Positions 1 to 8,370 are shown, numbered from the stretch's first letter. The stretch: 64,000 bases of DNA from a bacterium (GCA_029945725.1 JAQSDB010000002.1:1-64000); one strand, 5' to 3'. Notes: generated by a model not told the origin, from the letters alone. Program-made: numbers and translations.

Positions 1-10
1 CGCCAAGCTC
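1..10 (+). rRNA. 3' end of a 5S rRNA gene (partial)
   Basis: The first ten bases read CGCCAAGCTC. The 5S rRNA of Pseudomonas ends in nearly the same bases, and there the 5S gene directly precedes birA. An intrinsic terminator follows ten bases later, as expected at the end of an rRNA operon. Only the last few bases of the gene would lie in this window, so the call rests on this short match and on gene order. Confidence 0.55.
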
Positions 11-19
11 TTAACGTTG

Positions 20-54
20 AATAAAAAGCCCGTCCTTGTGACGGGCTTTTTATT
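20..54 (+). terminator. Intrinsic terminator, probably of the rRNA operon
   Basis: A 15-bp perfect stem (20-34 and 40-54) encloses a 5-base loop. The stem carries an A run on the left and a T run on the right, so it could stop transcription from both sides. It separates the presumed 5S gene from birA. Confidence 0.85.
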
Positions 55-139
55 GCCTGAAATAAAGTGAGCACTATATTCATTCTCTTGTTCCGTGCCG
101 GGCTTCATGCGATGGTGCGGCCCAAGTGGGGGGTGGCAT

Positions 140-1105
140 ATGCGGTTATTAAAACTTCTGGCAGATGGAAACCTGCACTCGGGTGAAGAGCTGGGCGCCA
201 TGCTTGGGGTGAGCCGTACGGCAGTCTGGAAGCAGTTGGCAGTATGGCGAAAGCGGGGGCTTGAGATTGATGTGGTTCCTGGCAAGGGTTATTGCCTGTC
301 TGCTCCATTGGAGTGGTGGATGAAGGACGCGCTTTTGGCTGGACTGGGCCCGATAGCCGCGAGCTCTATTCGCGAATTGATCATTGAGGAGCGCGTAGCC
401 TCTACCAATGATGTTGTGCTTGAGTGCCTGCGCGCAAATAAAATATCGGGAGTTGTCTGCCTGACAGAGGAGCAAACCGCTGGTAGAGGCCGGCGTGGCA
501 GGCAGTGGTTGTCACCATTTGGTGTGAACTTCTACGGATCCATTGGTTGGGTGTTTCGCGAAATTACGCATGTTGAGGGTTTGAGTCTTGCTGTTGGCGT
601 CGCTGTGGTGCGTGCTCTCAAGCGTTATGGGGTGTTGAATGCTCAGCTCAAATGGCCTAACGATGTTGTGGTAGAGGATGCCAAATTGGGTGGCGTTCTG
701 ATTGAGTTGCAAGCTGAGACGGAGGGGCCTTGTCTGGTTGTGATCGGTGTGGGTTTGAACTTCCATCTCCCTGCTGGAGCGTCTGAGGTATTGGGTAGAA
801 GCGTTACAGATGTTTGTGCGCAGACGGGTTTTCCCTTGCGAAGAAATGAGCTGGGTTCTTTGTTGCTTGATGAGCTGCTGCTTCTCCTGCATGACTATCC
901 TAGGCACGGATTTGCGGGTGTCCAAGAGGAGTGGATACTTCATGATGCGTTGCGCGATATGGACGTTGTGGTGAGTGGGCTTGATAAAGAATTAAGCGGC
1001 ATTGCTCGTGGTGTTGATGCTCAGGGAGCGCTTCAGATAGAGACAAGCCAGGGGATGGTTTCGCTTCATGGCGGTGAGGTGTCGTTAAGGAAAAAAACCG
1101 AATGA
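140..1105 (+). CDS. birA: Bifunctional biotin-protein ligase and biotin operon repressor BirA
   Basis: BirA makes biotinyl-AMP and transfers biotin to the carrier lysine of acetyl-CoA carboxylase. With its N-terminal helix-turn-helix it also represses biotin synthesis genes. From the ATG at 140 the protein has 321 residues, the same length as E. coli BirA. Residues 1-60 hold the winged helix, GRGRRGR at 115-121 is the biotinyl-AMP loop, KWPND lies at 171-175 and the catalytic-type lysine at 182. The reading frame is open up to a GTG at 95, but a G-rich ribosome site sits just before 140 and family proteins start there. The stop codon overlaps the coaX start (ATGA), so the two genes are probably co-transcribed. 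Confidence 0.93.
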   Translation: MRLLKLLADGNLHSGEELGAMLGVSRTAVWKQLAVWRKRGLEIDVVPGKGYCLSAPLEWWMKDALLAGLGPIAASSIRELIIEERVASTNDVVLECLRANKISGVVCLTEEQTAGRGRRGRQWLSPFGVNFYGSIGWVFREITHVEGLSLAVGVAVVRALKRYGVLNAQLKWPNDVVVEDAKLGGVLIELQAETEGPCLVVIGVGLNFHLPAGASEVLGRSVTDVCAQTGFPLRRNELGSLLLDELLLLLHDYPRHGFAGVQEEWILHDALRDMDVVVSGLDKELSGIARGVDAQGALQIETSQGMVSLHGGEVSLRKKTE

Positions 1106-1842
1106 GCCTTGTTTACTATTTTGATGTCGGCAATACGCGGGTGAAGTTCTGGCGTTGCCGCAATGAGCACATTGAGGCGCGTGCGAGTGTTGCTCATGGC
1201 GGTAGCCCGGAAGCCGCGATCATAATGTTACCTGCTTTGTTTGCAGAAAAGCCGGATGCGATTCTGGGCGGGAGCGTTATGGGAGAGCAGGCGATGATTA
1301 TGTTTACGCGCGCTTGTGAAAAGATGTGGTTACGATCGCCGTGTTATGCCCGTAGCTCGGCGCGGCAGGCCGGCGTCACCAATGCATATGGCGAGGGATC
1401 GACAAGCCTCGGGGTTGACCGCTGGCTGGGCCTGTTAGCGGCCCGGGCGATATCCGGAGATGTTTGTGTGGTCGACTGCGGGACCGCAGTTACCATGGAT
1501 GTCTTGCGTCGTGATGGCCTGCATCTCGGTGGATATATCCTCCCGGGCCTTGGTTTAATGTCAGATGCATTGATGCGAGAGACCGATCGAGTGCGATTCA
1601 CGGTCTCAATGCCGGCTACGCTGGCGCTGGGAAGAAGCACGTCTGAGGCCGTAACTAATGGGGTCATGATGGCTGTTGTATCAATGATTGAGCGTGTGGC
1701 CCGGGAGCACTGCACACAACTCATATTAACGGGCGGCGATGCAGACAGTGTCTCGCACCTCTTGAGTATTCCGCATGTCGTTGAGCCTGAGCTTTTGCTG
1801 CATGGCTTGCAGCGTTACTTTGCGGATGCTGGTATAAGGTAG
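1102..1842 (+). CDS. coaX: Type III pantothenate kinase
   Basis: CoaX phosphorylates pantothenate, the first step of coenzyme A synthesis, using the ASKHA fold. The protein has 246 residues. DVGNT at residues 8-12 is the phosphate-binding loop. Further on are a YGEGSTSLGVDRW block, the DCGTAVTMD block and a GGYILPG segment, all typical of type III enzymes. These are not inhibited by CoA and need a monovalent cation (family knowledge). The start overlaps the birA stop by four bases. The birA-coaX pairing is the usual arrangement in Pseudomonas and relatives. Confidence 0.94.
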   Translation: MSLVYYFDVGNTRVKFWRCRNEHIEARASVAHGGSPEAAIIMLPALFAEKPDAILGGSVMGEQAMIMFTRACEKMWLRSPCYARSSARQAGVTNAYGEGSTSLGVDRWLGLLAARAISGDVCVVDCGTAVTMDVLRRDGLHLGGYILPGLGLMSDALMRETDRVRFTVSMPATLALGRSTSEAVTNGVMMAVVSMIERVAREHCTQLILTGGDADSVSHLLSIPHVVEPELLLHGLQRYFADAGIR

Positions 1843-1885
1843 ACCCGAACGCGCCTGTGGCGCCTTTCGTGCTGAGGAACAGCGC

Positions 1886-2572
1886 ATGCCCTGGATATTT
1901 CTTTGTCTTATGCTGACAAATGCCGTTTATTTCGGCTGGAAGTTTATGGAGGGTGCGCAGCCTCAGGCGCGACCCTTGGCGGTAGAGTCGGTGCAGCTTG
2001 GTGCGCGGCTGCAGCTACTAAGCGAGCGCCCAGACCTTATTCCTGCTCCAGCCCCCGCTCCCCCTGATGACAAGCAGTCGGCTGTCACGGCTCCTGTTAT
2101 TGTATCGGCTGCCCAGTGCTTCAGTGTCGGCCCTTTTTCCCCGGGAGCGGGGCTTTCGCACTTTGTTGAGCAAATGCGCGGTAAGCGGCTTTTTGTGCGA
2201 GTGGATCAGCGCAAGGTGGCGGGAAAGGATTACTGGGTTTTTGTGCCGGCCTTTACGAATCGCGAGAAGGCGGATGAGCGCTTGCGGGATCTCAGGGGGC
2301 GCGGAATTGATGGTTTTGTGGTGAAGGAAGGGGTTTTTGTTAATGCCATTTCCCTGAATCATTTTTCGCGCAAGGAGTTGGCCCAGGCCTATCTCGAGAA
2401 AGTGCGGGCTGCCGGGGTGGTTGTTGAGTACCGGGAGATTGCGCAGGGAGGAAGTGAACAGTGGGTTTATCTGTCTCCCGGTCAGTCCAGGGCGAATGTC
2501 CGCAGCCTGATTGATGCCCAGATAGCAAAATCAGACGGACTTAGGCGAGAAAACGCCTCTTGCGAGGAATAA
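1886..2572 (+). CDS. Membrane-anchored SPOR-domain protein
   Basis: The 228-residue protein has one N-terminal membrane segment (about residues 2-20), then a Pro/Ala-rich linker (about 50-70) and a periplasmic SPOR-like domain from about residue 75 to 155. SPOR domains bind peptidoglycan lacking stem peptides at the division site. A second poorly conserved stretch (about 155-215) resembles part of another SPOR repeat. A GAGGAA ribosome site lies at 1874-1879. The equivalent position in Pseudomonas also holds a SPOR protein downstream of coaX. A role in cell division or envelope maintenance is inference. The exact partner is unknown. Confidence 0.75.
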   Translation: MPWIFLCLMLTNAVYFGWKFMEGAQPQARPLAVESVQLGARLQLLSERPDLIPAPAPAPPDDKQSAVTAPVIVSAAQCFSVGPFSPGAGLSHFVEQMRGKRLFVRVDQRKVAGKDYWVFVPAFTNREKADERLRDLRGRGIDGFVVKEGVFVNAISLNHFSRKELAQAYLEKVRAAGVVVEYREIAQGGSEQWVYLSPGQSRANVRSLIDAQIAKSDGLRRENASCEE

Positions 2573-2577
2573 TCCGA

Positions 2578-2606
2578 TTGTTGTTGTGCGGTAGATTGCA
2601 TACAAT
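2578..2606 (+). promoter_or_regulatory. Candidate sigma-70 promoter of the tRNA-tufB operon
   Basis: TTGTTG at 2578-2583 and TACAAT at 2601-2606 are 17 bases apart. They put the expected transcription start about six bases before the first tRNA. The bases after the -10 element are GC-rich, a feature of promoters turned down by ppGpp and DksA. The -35 match is modest, the -10 match good. Confidence 0.6.
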
Positions 2607-2618
2607 GCCGCGCCTCAT

Positions 2619-2694
<76 letters not shown>

Positions 2695-2931
2695 AATTCC
2701 CTTTTGACAGGCCCATGGCTTGCAATCTTGACGCGCAGGTTCTTCAGGGCTTGTTGTTCCTCATCTTCTGATGCGAGTGGAGGCTGGCTTTTTGCCGGGC
2801 TTGGGTGCATGGCGCCTTGGGCCCGCAAACTGCCGGCATGCTCTTGCAACTGGTTGGAATTTTAAGGGAATTTAGCTCTGCTGGTTGTTGACAAGCAGGG
2901 TGACGGTGTTGAGAATGTGCACCCTCGCGTG

Positions 2932-3016
2932 GGTGGGGTTCCCGAGCGGTCAAAGGGATCAGACTGTAAATCTGACGGCTCAGCCTTCGAAGGTTCGAAT
3001 CCTTCCCCCACCACCA
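2932..3016 (+). tRNA. tRNA-Tyr, anticodon GTA
   Basis: This 85-base tRNA has a long variable arm (class II) and the GGTGGGG/CCCCACC acceptor stem characteristic of bacterial tRNA-Tyr. The anticodon loop reads CTGTAAA and CCA is encoded. It lies 237 bases after tRNA-Thr. That spacer has no supported gene. Confidence 0.97.
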
Positions 3017-3047
3017 TTCGGATTTTGCGAGTGGAGCCTTAGCGAAC

Positions 3048-3121
3048 GCGGGTATGGTTTAGTGGTAGAACCTCAGCCTTCCAAGCTGATGGTGCGGGTT
3101 CGATTCCCGCTACCCGCTCCA
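3048..3121 (+). tRNA. tRNA-Gly, anticodon TCC
   Basis: The 74-base cloverleaf has a GCGGGTA/TACCCGC acceptor stem, the anticodon loop CTTCCAA with TCC, a GTTCGAT T-loop and an encoded CCA end. It is the third tRNA of the tufB operon. Confidence 0.97.
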
Positions 3122-3159
3122 GAAAGTGCTTGTTTGTCAGGTGCTTGTGGGTGATTCAG

Positions 3160-3235
<76 letters not shown>

Positions 3236-3324
3236 TATTTTGGGTGGGCGCATTTGCGTCTGCCTTTGTTTGTTTCCGATGTTTCCGAATAACCGGGCAG
3301 CTCGGCTGCGAGGGAGTAGTTACG

Positions 3325-4515
3325 ATGGCCAAGGCAAAGTTTGAACGTAACAAGCCGCACGTAAACGTGGGCACAATTGGTCACGTTGACCATGGCAAGA
3401 CCACACTGACGGCAGCGATTGCAACCATCTGCGCCAAGACCTATGGCGGTGATGCAAAGACCTACGACCAGATTGACAACTCCCCGGAAGAAAAGGCCCG
3501 CGGTATTACTATCAATACCTCGCACGTCGAGTATGACAGCCCGATCCGTCATTACGCTCACGTCGATTGCCCGGGTCACGCTGACTATGTGAAGAACATG
3601 ATCACCGGTGCTGCCCAGATGGATGGCGCGATCCTGGTGTGCTCTGCTGCTGACGGCCCCATGCCGCAGACCCGTGAGCACATCCTGCTGTCGCGTCAGG
3701 TTGGCGTGCCTTACATCGTCGTGTTCCTGAACAAGTGCGACATGGTTGATGATGAAGAGCTGCTCGAGCTCGTGGAAATGGAGCTGCGCGAGCTGCTCTC
3801 CACCTACAAGTTCCCGGGCGACGACACCCCGATCATCCGTGGTTCTGCCACTGAGGCCCTCAGCGGCAAAGAAGGCCCTTACGGCGTGGCCTCTGTGCTG
3901 AAGCTGGTCGAGACTCTCGACAGCTACATCCCGGAGCCGGTGCGTGCGATTGACAAGCCCTTCCTGATGCCTATCGAAGATGTGTTCTCCATCTCCGGTC
4001 GTGGCACCGTGGTTACCGGCCGTGTTGAGCGTGGCATTGTAAAGGTTGGCGAAGAAATCGAAATCGTGGGTCTGAAAGACACCGTGAAGACGACCTGCAC
4101 CGGCGTGGAAATGTTCCGCAAGCTGCTCGACGAAGGTCGTGCCGGCGAAAACTGTGGCGTGCTGTTGCGCGGTACCAAGCGCGAAGACGTGCAGCGCGGC
4201 CAGGTGCTGGCCAAGCCGGGCACCATCAAGCCGCATACCACCTTTGAATCGGAAATCTACGTTCTGTCGAAGGAAGAAGGCGGTCGTCATACTCCGTTCT
4301 TCAAGGGCTATCGCCCCCAGTTCTACTTCCGTACGACGGACGTGACGGGCGCTATCGAGCTGCCGGAAGGCGTTGAGATGGTGATGCCGGGTGACAACAT
4401 CAAGATCAACGTGGTGCTGATTGCCCCGATCGCGATGGAAGAAGGCCTGCGTTTTGCCATTCGTGAGGGTGGCCGTACCGTCGGCGCCGGCGTGGTTGCT
4501 AAAATCATCGCTTAA
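3325..4515 (+). CDS. tufB: Elongation factor Tu, tRNA-linked copy
   Basis: EF-Tu carries aminoacyl-tRNA to the ribosomal A site as a GTP complex. The 396-residue protein shows the P-loop GHVDHGKT (residues 19-26), the DCPGHADY switch II block and the NKCD guanine-specificity motif, followed by the two beta-barrel domains. The start is the ATG at 3325 after an AGGGAG ribosome site. Upstream extension of the frame runs through tRNA-Thr and is not coding. By the E. coli naming convention the tRNA-linked gene is tufB. From its fourth codon to just past the stop it matches the second tuf gene at 20037 wherever compared. Confidence 0.98.
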   Translation: MAKAKFERNKPHVNVGTIGHVDHGKTTLTAAIATICAKTYGGDAKTYDQIDNSPEEKARGITINTSHVEYDSPIRHYAHVDCPGHADYVKNMITGAAQMDGAILVCSAADGPMPQTREHILLSRQVGVPYIVVFLNKCDMVDDEELLELVEMELRELLSTYKFPGDDTPIIRGSATEALSGKEGPYGVASVLKLVETLDSYIPEPVRAIDKPFLMPIEDVFSISGRGTVVTGRVERGIVKVGEEIEIVGLKDTVKTTCTGVEMFRKLLDEGRAGENCGVLLRGTKREDVQRGQVLAKPGTIKPHTTFESEIYVLSKEEGGRHTPFFKGYRPQFYFRTTDVTGAIELPEGVEMVMPGDNIKINVVLIAPIAMEEGLRFAIREGGRTVGAGVVAKIIA

Positions 4516-4518
4516 AGT
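3334..4518 (+). repeat. 1,185-base near-identical repeat, copy 1 (tufB body)
   Basis: From codon 4 of tufB to three bases past its stop, the sequence matches 20046-21230 at every position I compared, synonymous sites included. Identity ends abruptly at both edges. Recombination between the copies would explain this. Confidence 0.92.
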
Positions 4519-4555
4519 AATGCAAAAATCCCTCGCTTATTGGGGGTAAGACACA

Positions 4556-4576
4556 GGCCTGGGTCGCTCCCGGGCC
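4556..4576 (+). terminator. GC-rich hairpin after tufB, possible weak terminator
   Basis: GGCCTGGG (4556-4563) pairs with CCCGGGCC (4569-4576) around a 5-base loop, with one wobble pair. It is followed by TTGTTG rather than a clean T run, so termination may be partial. It lies between tufB and tRNA-Trp. Confidence 0.4.
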
Positions 4577-4596
4577 TTGTTGTCGAAAAGGGTTAC

Positions 4597-4672
4597 AGGC
4601 CAGTAGTTCAATTGGTAGAGCACCGGTCTCCAAAACCGGGTGTTGGGGGTTCGAGTCCCTCCTGGCCTGCCA
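4597..4672 (+). tRNA. tRNA-Trp, anticodon CCA
   Basis: The 76-base cloverleaf has an AGGCCAG/CTGGCCT acceptor stem, anticodon loop CTCCAAA and an encoded CCA end. It sits between tufB and secE, as in Pseudomonas. Confidence 0.97.
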
Positions 4673-4723
4673 TTTTCAGGAAAGCGCGGTAACGCGTTTT
4701 TGTCATGTCTGCAGGCCGGCTTT

Positions 4724-5095
4724 ATGACGACACAAGTAGAAACCTCCGTAAGCAGTGGCCTAGATGCCCTGAAATGGCTGGTGGTGGTGGTTTTGCTGGT
4801 GGGTGCGACGCTGGGCAATCATTACGGTGTCACCGTGTCCCCTTTTCTGCGTGTTGGCGGTGTCGTGCTGCTGGCGCTGCTTGCCTTTGGTATTGCGCTG
4901 ACGACGGCGAAAGGGCGTGGCTTTCTCGAGTTGCTGAAGGAGGCTCGTGTTGAGGCGCGCAAGATTGTCTGGCCAACAGGGCAAGAGACCTGGCAAACCA
5001 CACTGATTGTAATGGTGGTTGTGCTGGTGACTTCATTGTTGTTGTGGGGAATTGACTCCCTCTTCGGTCGGATTATTTCGGCCATCATTAGTTAA
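4724..5095 (+). CDS. secE: Preprotein translocase subunit SecE
   Basis: SecE clamps SecY in the inner-membrane protein-export channel. The 123-residue protein has three predicted membrane segments (about residues 18-37, 42-60 and 93-115), like the E. coli form of 127 residues. The conserved cytoplasmic segment [12 protein letters not shown] lies before the last helix. The ATG at 4724 gives the family-length protein. The longer frame overlaps tRNA-Trp. nusG follows after ten bases, the near-universal secE-nusG pair. Confidence 0.95.
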   Translation: MTTQVETSVSSGLDALKWLVVVVLLVGATLGNHYGVTVSPFLRVGGVVLLALLAFGIALTTAKGRGFLELLKEARVEARKIVWPTGQETWQTTLIVMVVVLVTSLLLWGIDSLFGRIISAIIS

Positions 5096-5105
5096 CGGGG
5101 ACGAC

Positions 5106-5639
5106 ATGAGCAAGCGTTGGTACGTCGTGCATGCCTACTCGGGCTATGAAAAGCATGTCATGCGCTCCCTGACGGATCGCGTGAAGCTTGCAGGCATGGA
5201 AGACATGTTCGGCGAGATTCTGGTTCCCACTGAAGAAGTGGTGGAGATGAAGAATGGCGTAAAGCGTAAAAGCGAGCGCAAATTCTTCCCGGGCTACGTT
5301 CTTGTGAATATGGAAATGAATGACGCTACCTGGCACCTGGTCAAGGAGTGTCCCAAGGTTATGGGCTTTATTGGCGGCAAGGCTGACAAGCCGGCTCCTA
5401 TCTCTGATAAAGAAGCCGATGCCATTCTGAATCGCATTCACACGAATGCCGAGTCTCCACGTCCGAAGACACTCTTTGAGCCGGGCGAAGTCATTCGTGT
5501 TGCTGACGGTCCGTTCGCGGATTTCAATGGTGTGGTCGAGGAAGTGAATTACGAGAAGAGCCGTATGCGTGTGGCGGTAATGATTTTTGGCCGCTCAACA
5601 CCAGTTGATCTCGAGTTCACCCAGGTAGAAAAGGCCTGA
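5106..5639 (+). CDS. nusG: Transcription termination/antitermination factor NusG
   Basis: NusG binds the clamp of RNA polymerase, suppresses pausing, and links the polymerase to Rho or to ribosomal protein S10. The 177-residue protein begins with the NGN domain ([14 protein letters not shown], about residues 3-115) and ends with a KOW domain (about 125-177) containing the [11 protein letters not shown] segment. A GGGGA ribosome site precedes the ATG at 5106. A 108-base leader separates it from rplK. Confidence 0.97.
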   Translation: MSKRWYVVHAYSGYEKHVMRSLTDRVKLAGMEDMFGEILVPTEEVVEMKNGVKRKSERKFFPGYVLVNMEMNDATWHLVKECPKVMGFIGGKADKPAPISDKEADAILNRIHTNAESPRPKTLFEPGEVIRVADGPFADFNGVVEEVNYEKSRMRVAVMIFGRSTPVDLEFTQVEKA

Positions 5640-5698
5640 CGCACTGCGGCAGGTAAAAGAATCGCTGCCTCTGGCAGTCATCGCGTAACCATTTATTC

Positions 5699-5734
5699 GG
5701 TGCGCTAATCGGGGAGCCTTACGGCGCTTGCACC
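5699..5734 (+). promoter_or_regulatory. Candidate L1-binding leader of rplK-rplA
   Basis: GGTGC (5699-5703) pairs with GCACC (5730-5734). Inside lie a purine-rich internal loop (GGGGAG) and a small AGCC-TTAC-GGC hairpin. In E. coli, ribosomal protein L1 represses the rplKA mRNA at an element of this type just upstream of rplK. The fold is hand-drawn and the assignment is inference. Confidence 0.4.
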
Positions 5735-5747
5735 CACGGAGTAGAAA

Positions 5748-6182
5748 ATGGCCAAGAAGATAGATGCCTATATCAAGCTGCAGGTTCCTGCGGGAAAGGC
5801 GAACCCGTCGCCACCAATCGGCCCTGCCCTGGGTCAGAAGGGTGTGAACATCATGGAATTCTGCAAGGCCTTCAATGCGGCTACGCAGAAGCAGGAAGTG
5901 GGTCTGCCCATTCCTGTCGTGATCACGGTTTACTCTGATCGCTCCTTCACCTTCATCATGAAGACGCCTCCGGCGTCCATTCTGCTGAAGAAGGCTGCTG
6001 GCCTGAAGAGCGGCTCACCCCGTCCGAACACCCAGAAGGTTGGCAAGGTTACGCGTGCCCAGCTGGAAGAAATCGCCACGCTGAAGCGCCCTGATCTGAC
6101 GGCTTCTGATATGGATGCCGCTGTACGTACCATTGCGGGCTCTGCGCGCTCCATGGGTCTCGATGTGGAAGGGGTGAAGTAA
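5748..6182 (+). CDS. rplK: 50S ribosomal protein L11
   Basis: L11 forms the stalk base around the GTPase centre of 23S rRNA and is needed for RelA activation by stalled ribosomes. The 144-residue protein (142 in E. coli) starts [16 protein letters not shown] and carries the proline-rich [11 protein letters not shown] segment near residue 25, with the RNA-binding C-terminal domain after about residue 75. An ACGGAG ribosome site precedes the ATG. rplA follows after two bases, so the two are translationally close. Confidence 0.98.
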   Translation: MAKKIDAYIKLQVPAGKANPSPPIGPALGQKGVNIMEFCKAFNAATQKQEVGLPIPVVITVYSDRSFTFIMKTPPASILLKKAAGLKSGSPRPNTQKVGKVTRAQLEEIATLKRPDLTASDMDAAVRTIAGSARSMGLDVEGVK

Positions 6183-6184
6183 TC

Positions 6185-6880
6185 ATGGCCAAGCTCTCCA
6201 AGCGTCAAAAAGCTATTGCTGAAAAACTGGTTGCCGGCAAGCAGTACACCATCGACGAGGCTGTTGCCTTGTTGGCTTCGCTGCCACCAGCAAAGTTCAA
6301 GGAATCCCTGGATGTTTCCGTGAACCTCGGCGTCGACCCCAAGAAGTCTGATCAGGTGGTGCGTGGCGCTACTACGCTTCCGGCGGGCACGGGTAAAACC
6401 GTTCGCGTTGCTGTGTTCGCACAGGGCGCCAATGCGGAGGCGGCGAAAGCCGCTGGAGCCGACATCGTTGGTTTTGATGATCTGGCTGAAAGCATTCAGG
6501 CCGGCAACCTTGATTTCGACGTGGTTATTGCATCGCCTGATGCCATGCGCGTGGTTGGCAAGCTCGGTACGATACTCGGCCCGCGTGGCCTGATGCCCAA
6601 CCCCAAGGTCGGCACCGTAACGGCTGATGTGGCCACAGCTGTGAAAAATGCCAAGGCTGGTCAGGTGCGTTATCGCGTCGACAAGGGCGGCATCATTCAT
6701 GCCGGTATTGGCCAGATTGATTTTACCGCTGACGCCATCAAGCAGAACGTGGAAGCACTGCTGTCTGACCTGAAGAAGGCAAAGCCGGCAACGTCCAAGG
6801 GCGTTTATCTGCAGAAAGTTACACTCTCCACGACCATGGGTCCTGGCCTGAGCATTGATTTGGCAAGCCTCACCGCGTAA
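6185..6880 (+). CDS. rplA: 50S ribosomal protein L1
   Basis: L1 makes the mobile stalk that helps release deacylated tRNA from the E site, and in E. coli it represses its own operon. The 231-residue protein (234 in E. coli) contains the PKVGTVT and [10 protein letters not shown] segments of the family. It starts two bases after the rplK stop. The 267 bases after it contain no gene and make up the rplJ leader. Confidence 0.98.
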   Translation: MAKLSKRQKAIAEKLVAGKQYTIDEAVALLASLPPAKFKESLDVSVNLGVDPKKSDQVVRGATTLPAGTGKTVRVAVFAQGANAEAAKAAGADIVGFDDLAESIQAGNLDFDVVIASPDAMRVVGKLGTILGPRGLMPNPKVGTVTADVATAVKNAKAGQVRYRVDKGGIIHAGIGQIDFTADAIKQNVEALLSDLKKAKPATSKGVYLQKVTLSTTMGPGLSIDLASLTA

Positions 6881-6900
6881 GCGGGGGCCTGCAGACGGAG

Positions 6901-6977
6901 TTTGCAGGGCGCTGATTGACAGTGCCCTGCAAAAGGACTTTGAGTTGTTCTGCCTTCGGGCAGGGCAGGCGTCAAAG
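6901..6977 (+). promoter_or_regulatory. Structured leader of rplJ, candidate L10-L7/L12 autoregulatory site
   Basis: Two hairpins can be drawn. The first is a perfect 10-bp stem (6901-6910 with 6924-6933). The second has an outer CTTTGA/TCAAAG stem (6938-6943 with 6972-6977) and an inner CTGCC-TTCG-GGCAG hairpin (6950-6963), separated by an asymmetric internal loop. In E. coli, L10 bound to L7/L12 represses translation by binding a kinked structure in the same leader. The protein-binding role here is inferred from position and shape. Confidence 0.5.
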
Positions 6978-7147
6978 ACCACAGGCGCGGTAACGGTCCA
7001 TATGACGACTACCGCTTAAAACATCAGCCTGCGTAGACGCGGTGTGGTTCAGGTTTCACTGCAACCCTCCGCGCATGTTTTCTCTCGGGAAGACATGAAT
7101 GGGTGGCTGGCATCACTGCCGGCCGTATCAAACAAGAGGAGGTTACA

Positions 7148-7654
7148 GTGACTCTGAGACTAGAAGACAAGAAAGAGATTGTCGTTGCGGTGAACAAGGC
7201 CGCTTCTAGCGCTTTCTCCGCTGTGGTCGCCGATTATCGCGGTCTTACTGTGGTGCAGCTTACCAAGCTCCGCAGCCAGGCTCGCGAACAGGGCGTATAC
7301 CTGCGTGTGGTTCGTAACACGCTGGCGCGCCGTGCCTTCGAAGGCACCGAATTCGCCATTCTGAACGATTCGCTGATCGGTCCGTCCATCATCGGCCTGT
7401 CGATGTCTGAAAACGATATGGGCGCTGCTGCCCGTTTGTTCAAAGACTTCGCCAAGGACAATGCAAAGCTGGAAGTGAAGACGGCAGCTTATGACGGCAA
7501 GCTGTTCGGCCCTGCCGACATCGACGTGCTGGCCAAGCTGCCAAACCGCGAACAGGCTCTCACCATGCTGGCGTCGGTTCTGCAAGCCCCTGTTTCGAAG
7601 CTTGCTCGTCTGCTGACGGCACTTCGCGAGCAGAAAGAACCGCAGGCTGCCTGA
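7148..7654 (+). CDS. rplJ: 50S ribosomal protein L10
   Basis: L10 anchors the L7/L12 dimers to the ribosome and forms the stalk base. From the GTG at 7148 the protein has 168 residues (165 in E. coli). A strong AGGAGG ribosome site at 7137-7142 decides this start, and the family begins with the LEDKKEIV segment right after it. The open frame back to an ATG at 7103 adds residues not seen in the family. The C-terminal helix that binds L7/L12 follows about residue 135. rplL follows after 44 bases. Confidence 0.95.
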   Translation: MTLRLEDKKEIVVAVNKAASSAFSAVVADYRGLTVVQLTKLRSQAREQGVYLRVVRNTLARRAFEGTEFAILNDSLIGPSIIGLSMSENDMGAAARLFKDFAKDNAKLEVKTAAYDGKLFGPADIDVLAKLPNREQALTMLASVLQAPVSKLARLLTALREQKEPQAA

Positions 7655-7698
7655 TCGCTGCCTGAATCACACCCTGAACAAGATTTGGAGTAATTAAA

Positions 7699-8070
7699 AT
7701 GGCCCTGTCCAAAGACGATATCCTGAATGCCGTTGCTGATCTGACCGTGCTGGAACTGGTTGAGCTGATTTCCGCTTTTGAAGAGAAGTTCAACGTATCG
7801 GCTGCTGCCGCTACCGTGGCTGCTGCGCCTGGCGCCGCTGCTGCTGTTGCTGAAGAGCAGACTGAGTTCAACGTAATCCTTGCCAGCTTCGGCGCCAACA
7901 AGGTTTCCGTGATCAAGGTTGTTCGCGAAGCGACCGGCCTTGGCCTGAAAGAAGCCAAAGACCTCGTTGAAGCTGCTCCGAAGGCCGTCAAGGAAGGCGT
8001 TACCAAGGACGAAGCTGCTGAGCTCAAGAAGAAACTGGAAGACGCTGGCGCCACTGCTGAAGTCAAGTAA
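7699..8070 (+). CDS. rplL: 50S ribosomal protein L7/L12
   Basis: L7/L12 is the multi-copy stalk protein that recruits and activates translational GTPases. The 123-residue protein has an N-terminal dimerisation region (about 1-33), an alanine-rich hinge (about 34-52) and the globular C-terminal domain with the [20 protein letters not shown] surface. Like other members it has few aromatic residues. A TTGGAG ribosome site precedes the ATG. Downstream lie two hairpins before rpoB. Confidence 0.98.
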   Translation: MALSKDDILNAVADLTVLELVELISAFEEKFNVSAAAATVAAAPGAAAAVAEEQTEFNVILASFGANKVSVIKVVREATGLGLKEAKDLVEAAPKAVKEGVTKDEAAELKKKLEDAGATAEVK

Positions 8071-8120
8071 TCGTACTTGGTCAAGCACGTGCTCTGCGGT
8101 CTTTCCGGACGCTAGAAAGC

Positions 8121-8157
8121 GGCTGGTGGCTTCGTCATTGAAGTCACCGGCCTTTTT
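8121..8157 (+). terminator. Attenuator hairpin after rplL
   Basis: GGCTGGTGGCTT (8121-8132) pairs with AAGTCACCGGCC (8141-8152), with wobble pairs, and TTTTT follows at once. In E. coli a partial terminator between rplL and rpoB lowers polymerase expression relative to ribosomal proteins. The same role is inferred here. Confidence 0.75.
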
Positions 8158-8267
8158 CCGTTTTCCGGTTTGGCATGCAGTGGTTTAGGTAGTTAGTTTT
8201 AAATTTTCCGGACGCGCAAGCGTCTGATATTGCATGGATGCGACACAGGCATAAAGAAGCGATAGCT

Positions 8268-8323
8268 AAAGCGGCTGCCACAGATGTTTTTACTGTTGCA
8301 GACATCTGTGGCCGCTGCTTTTT
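8268..8323 (+). terminator. Second terminator-like hairpin before rpoB
   Basis: The 10-bp stem CCACAGATGT/ACATCTGTGG continues outward through an imperfect GCGGCT/CCGCTGC stretch and AAA/TTT. A TTTTT run ends at 8323, only 47 bases before the rpoB start. It could be a second attenuator or an RNase III processing stem. E. coli has an RNase III site in this interval. Confidence 0.65.
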
Positions 8324-8370
8324 AATACCGTCGCCACATCAACGGCCCAAGTCACGCTGAGGACCCCCAG

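Noticed and set aside
2695..2931. Possible gene between tRNA-Thr and tRNA-Tyr
   Set aside because: The only frames overlap the tRNAs and have no ribosome site or conserved motif. I treat it as spacer.
6916..6921. A perfect TTGACA in the rplJ leader
   Set aside because: No acceptable -10 element lies 16 to 18 bases downstream, and the hexamer lies mostly in the loop of the leader hairpin.
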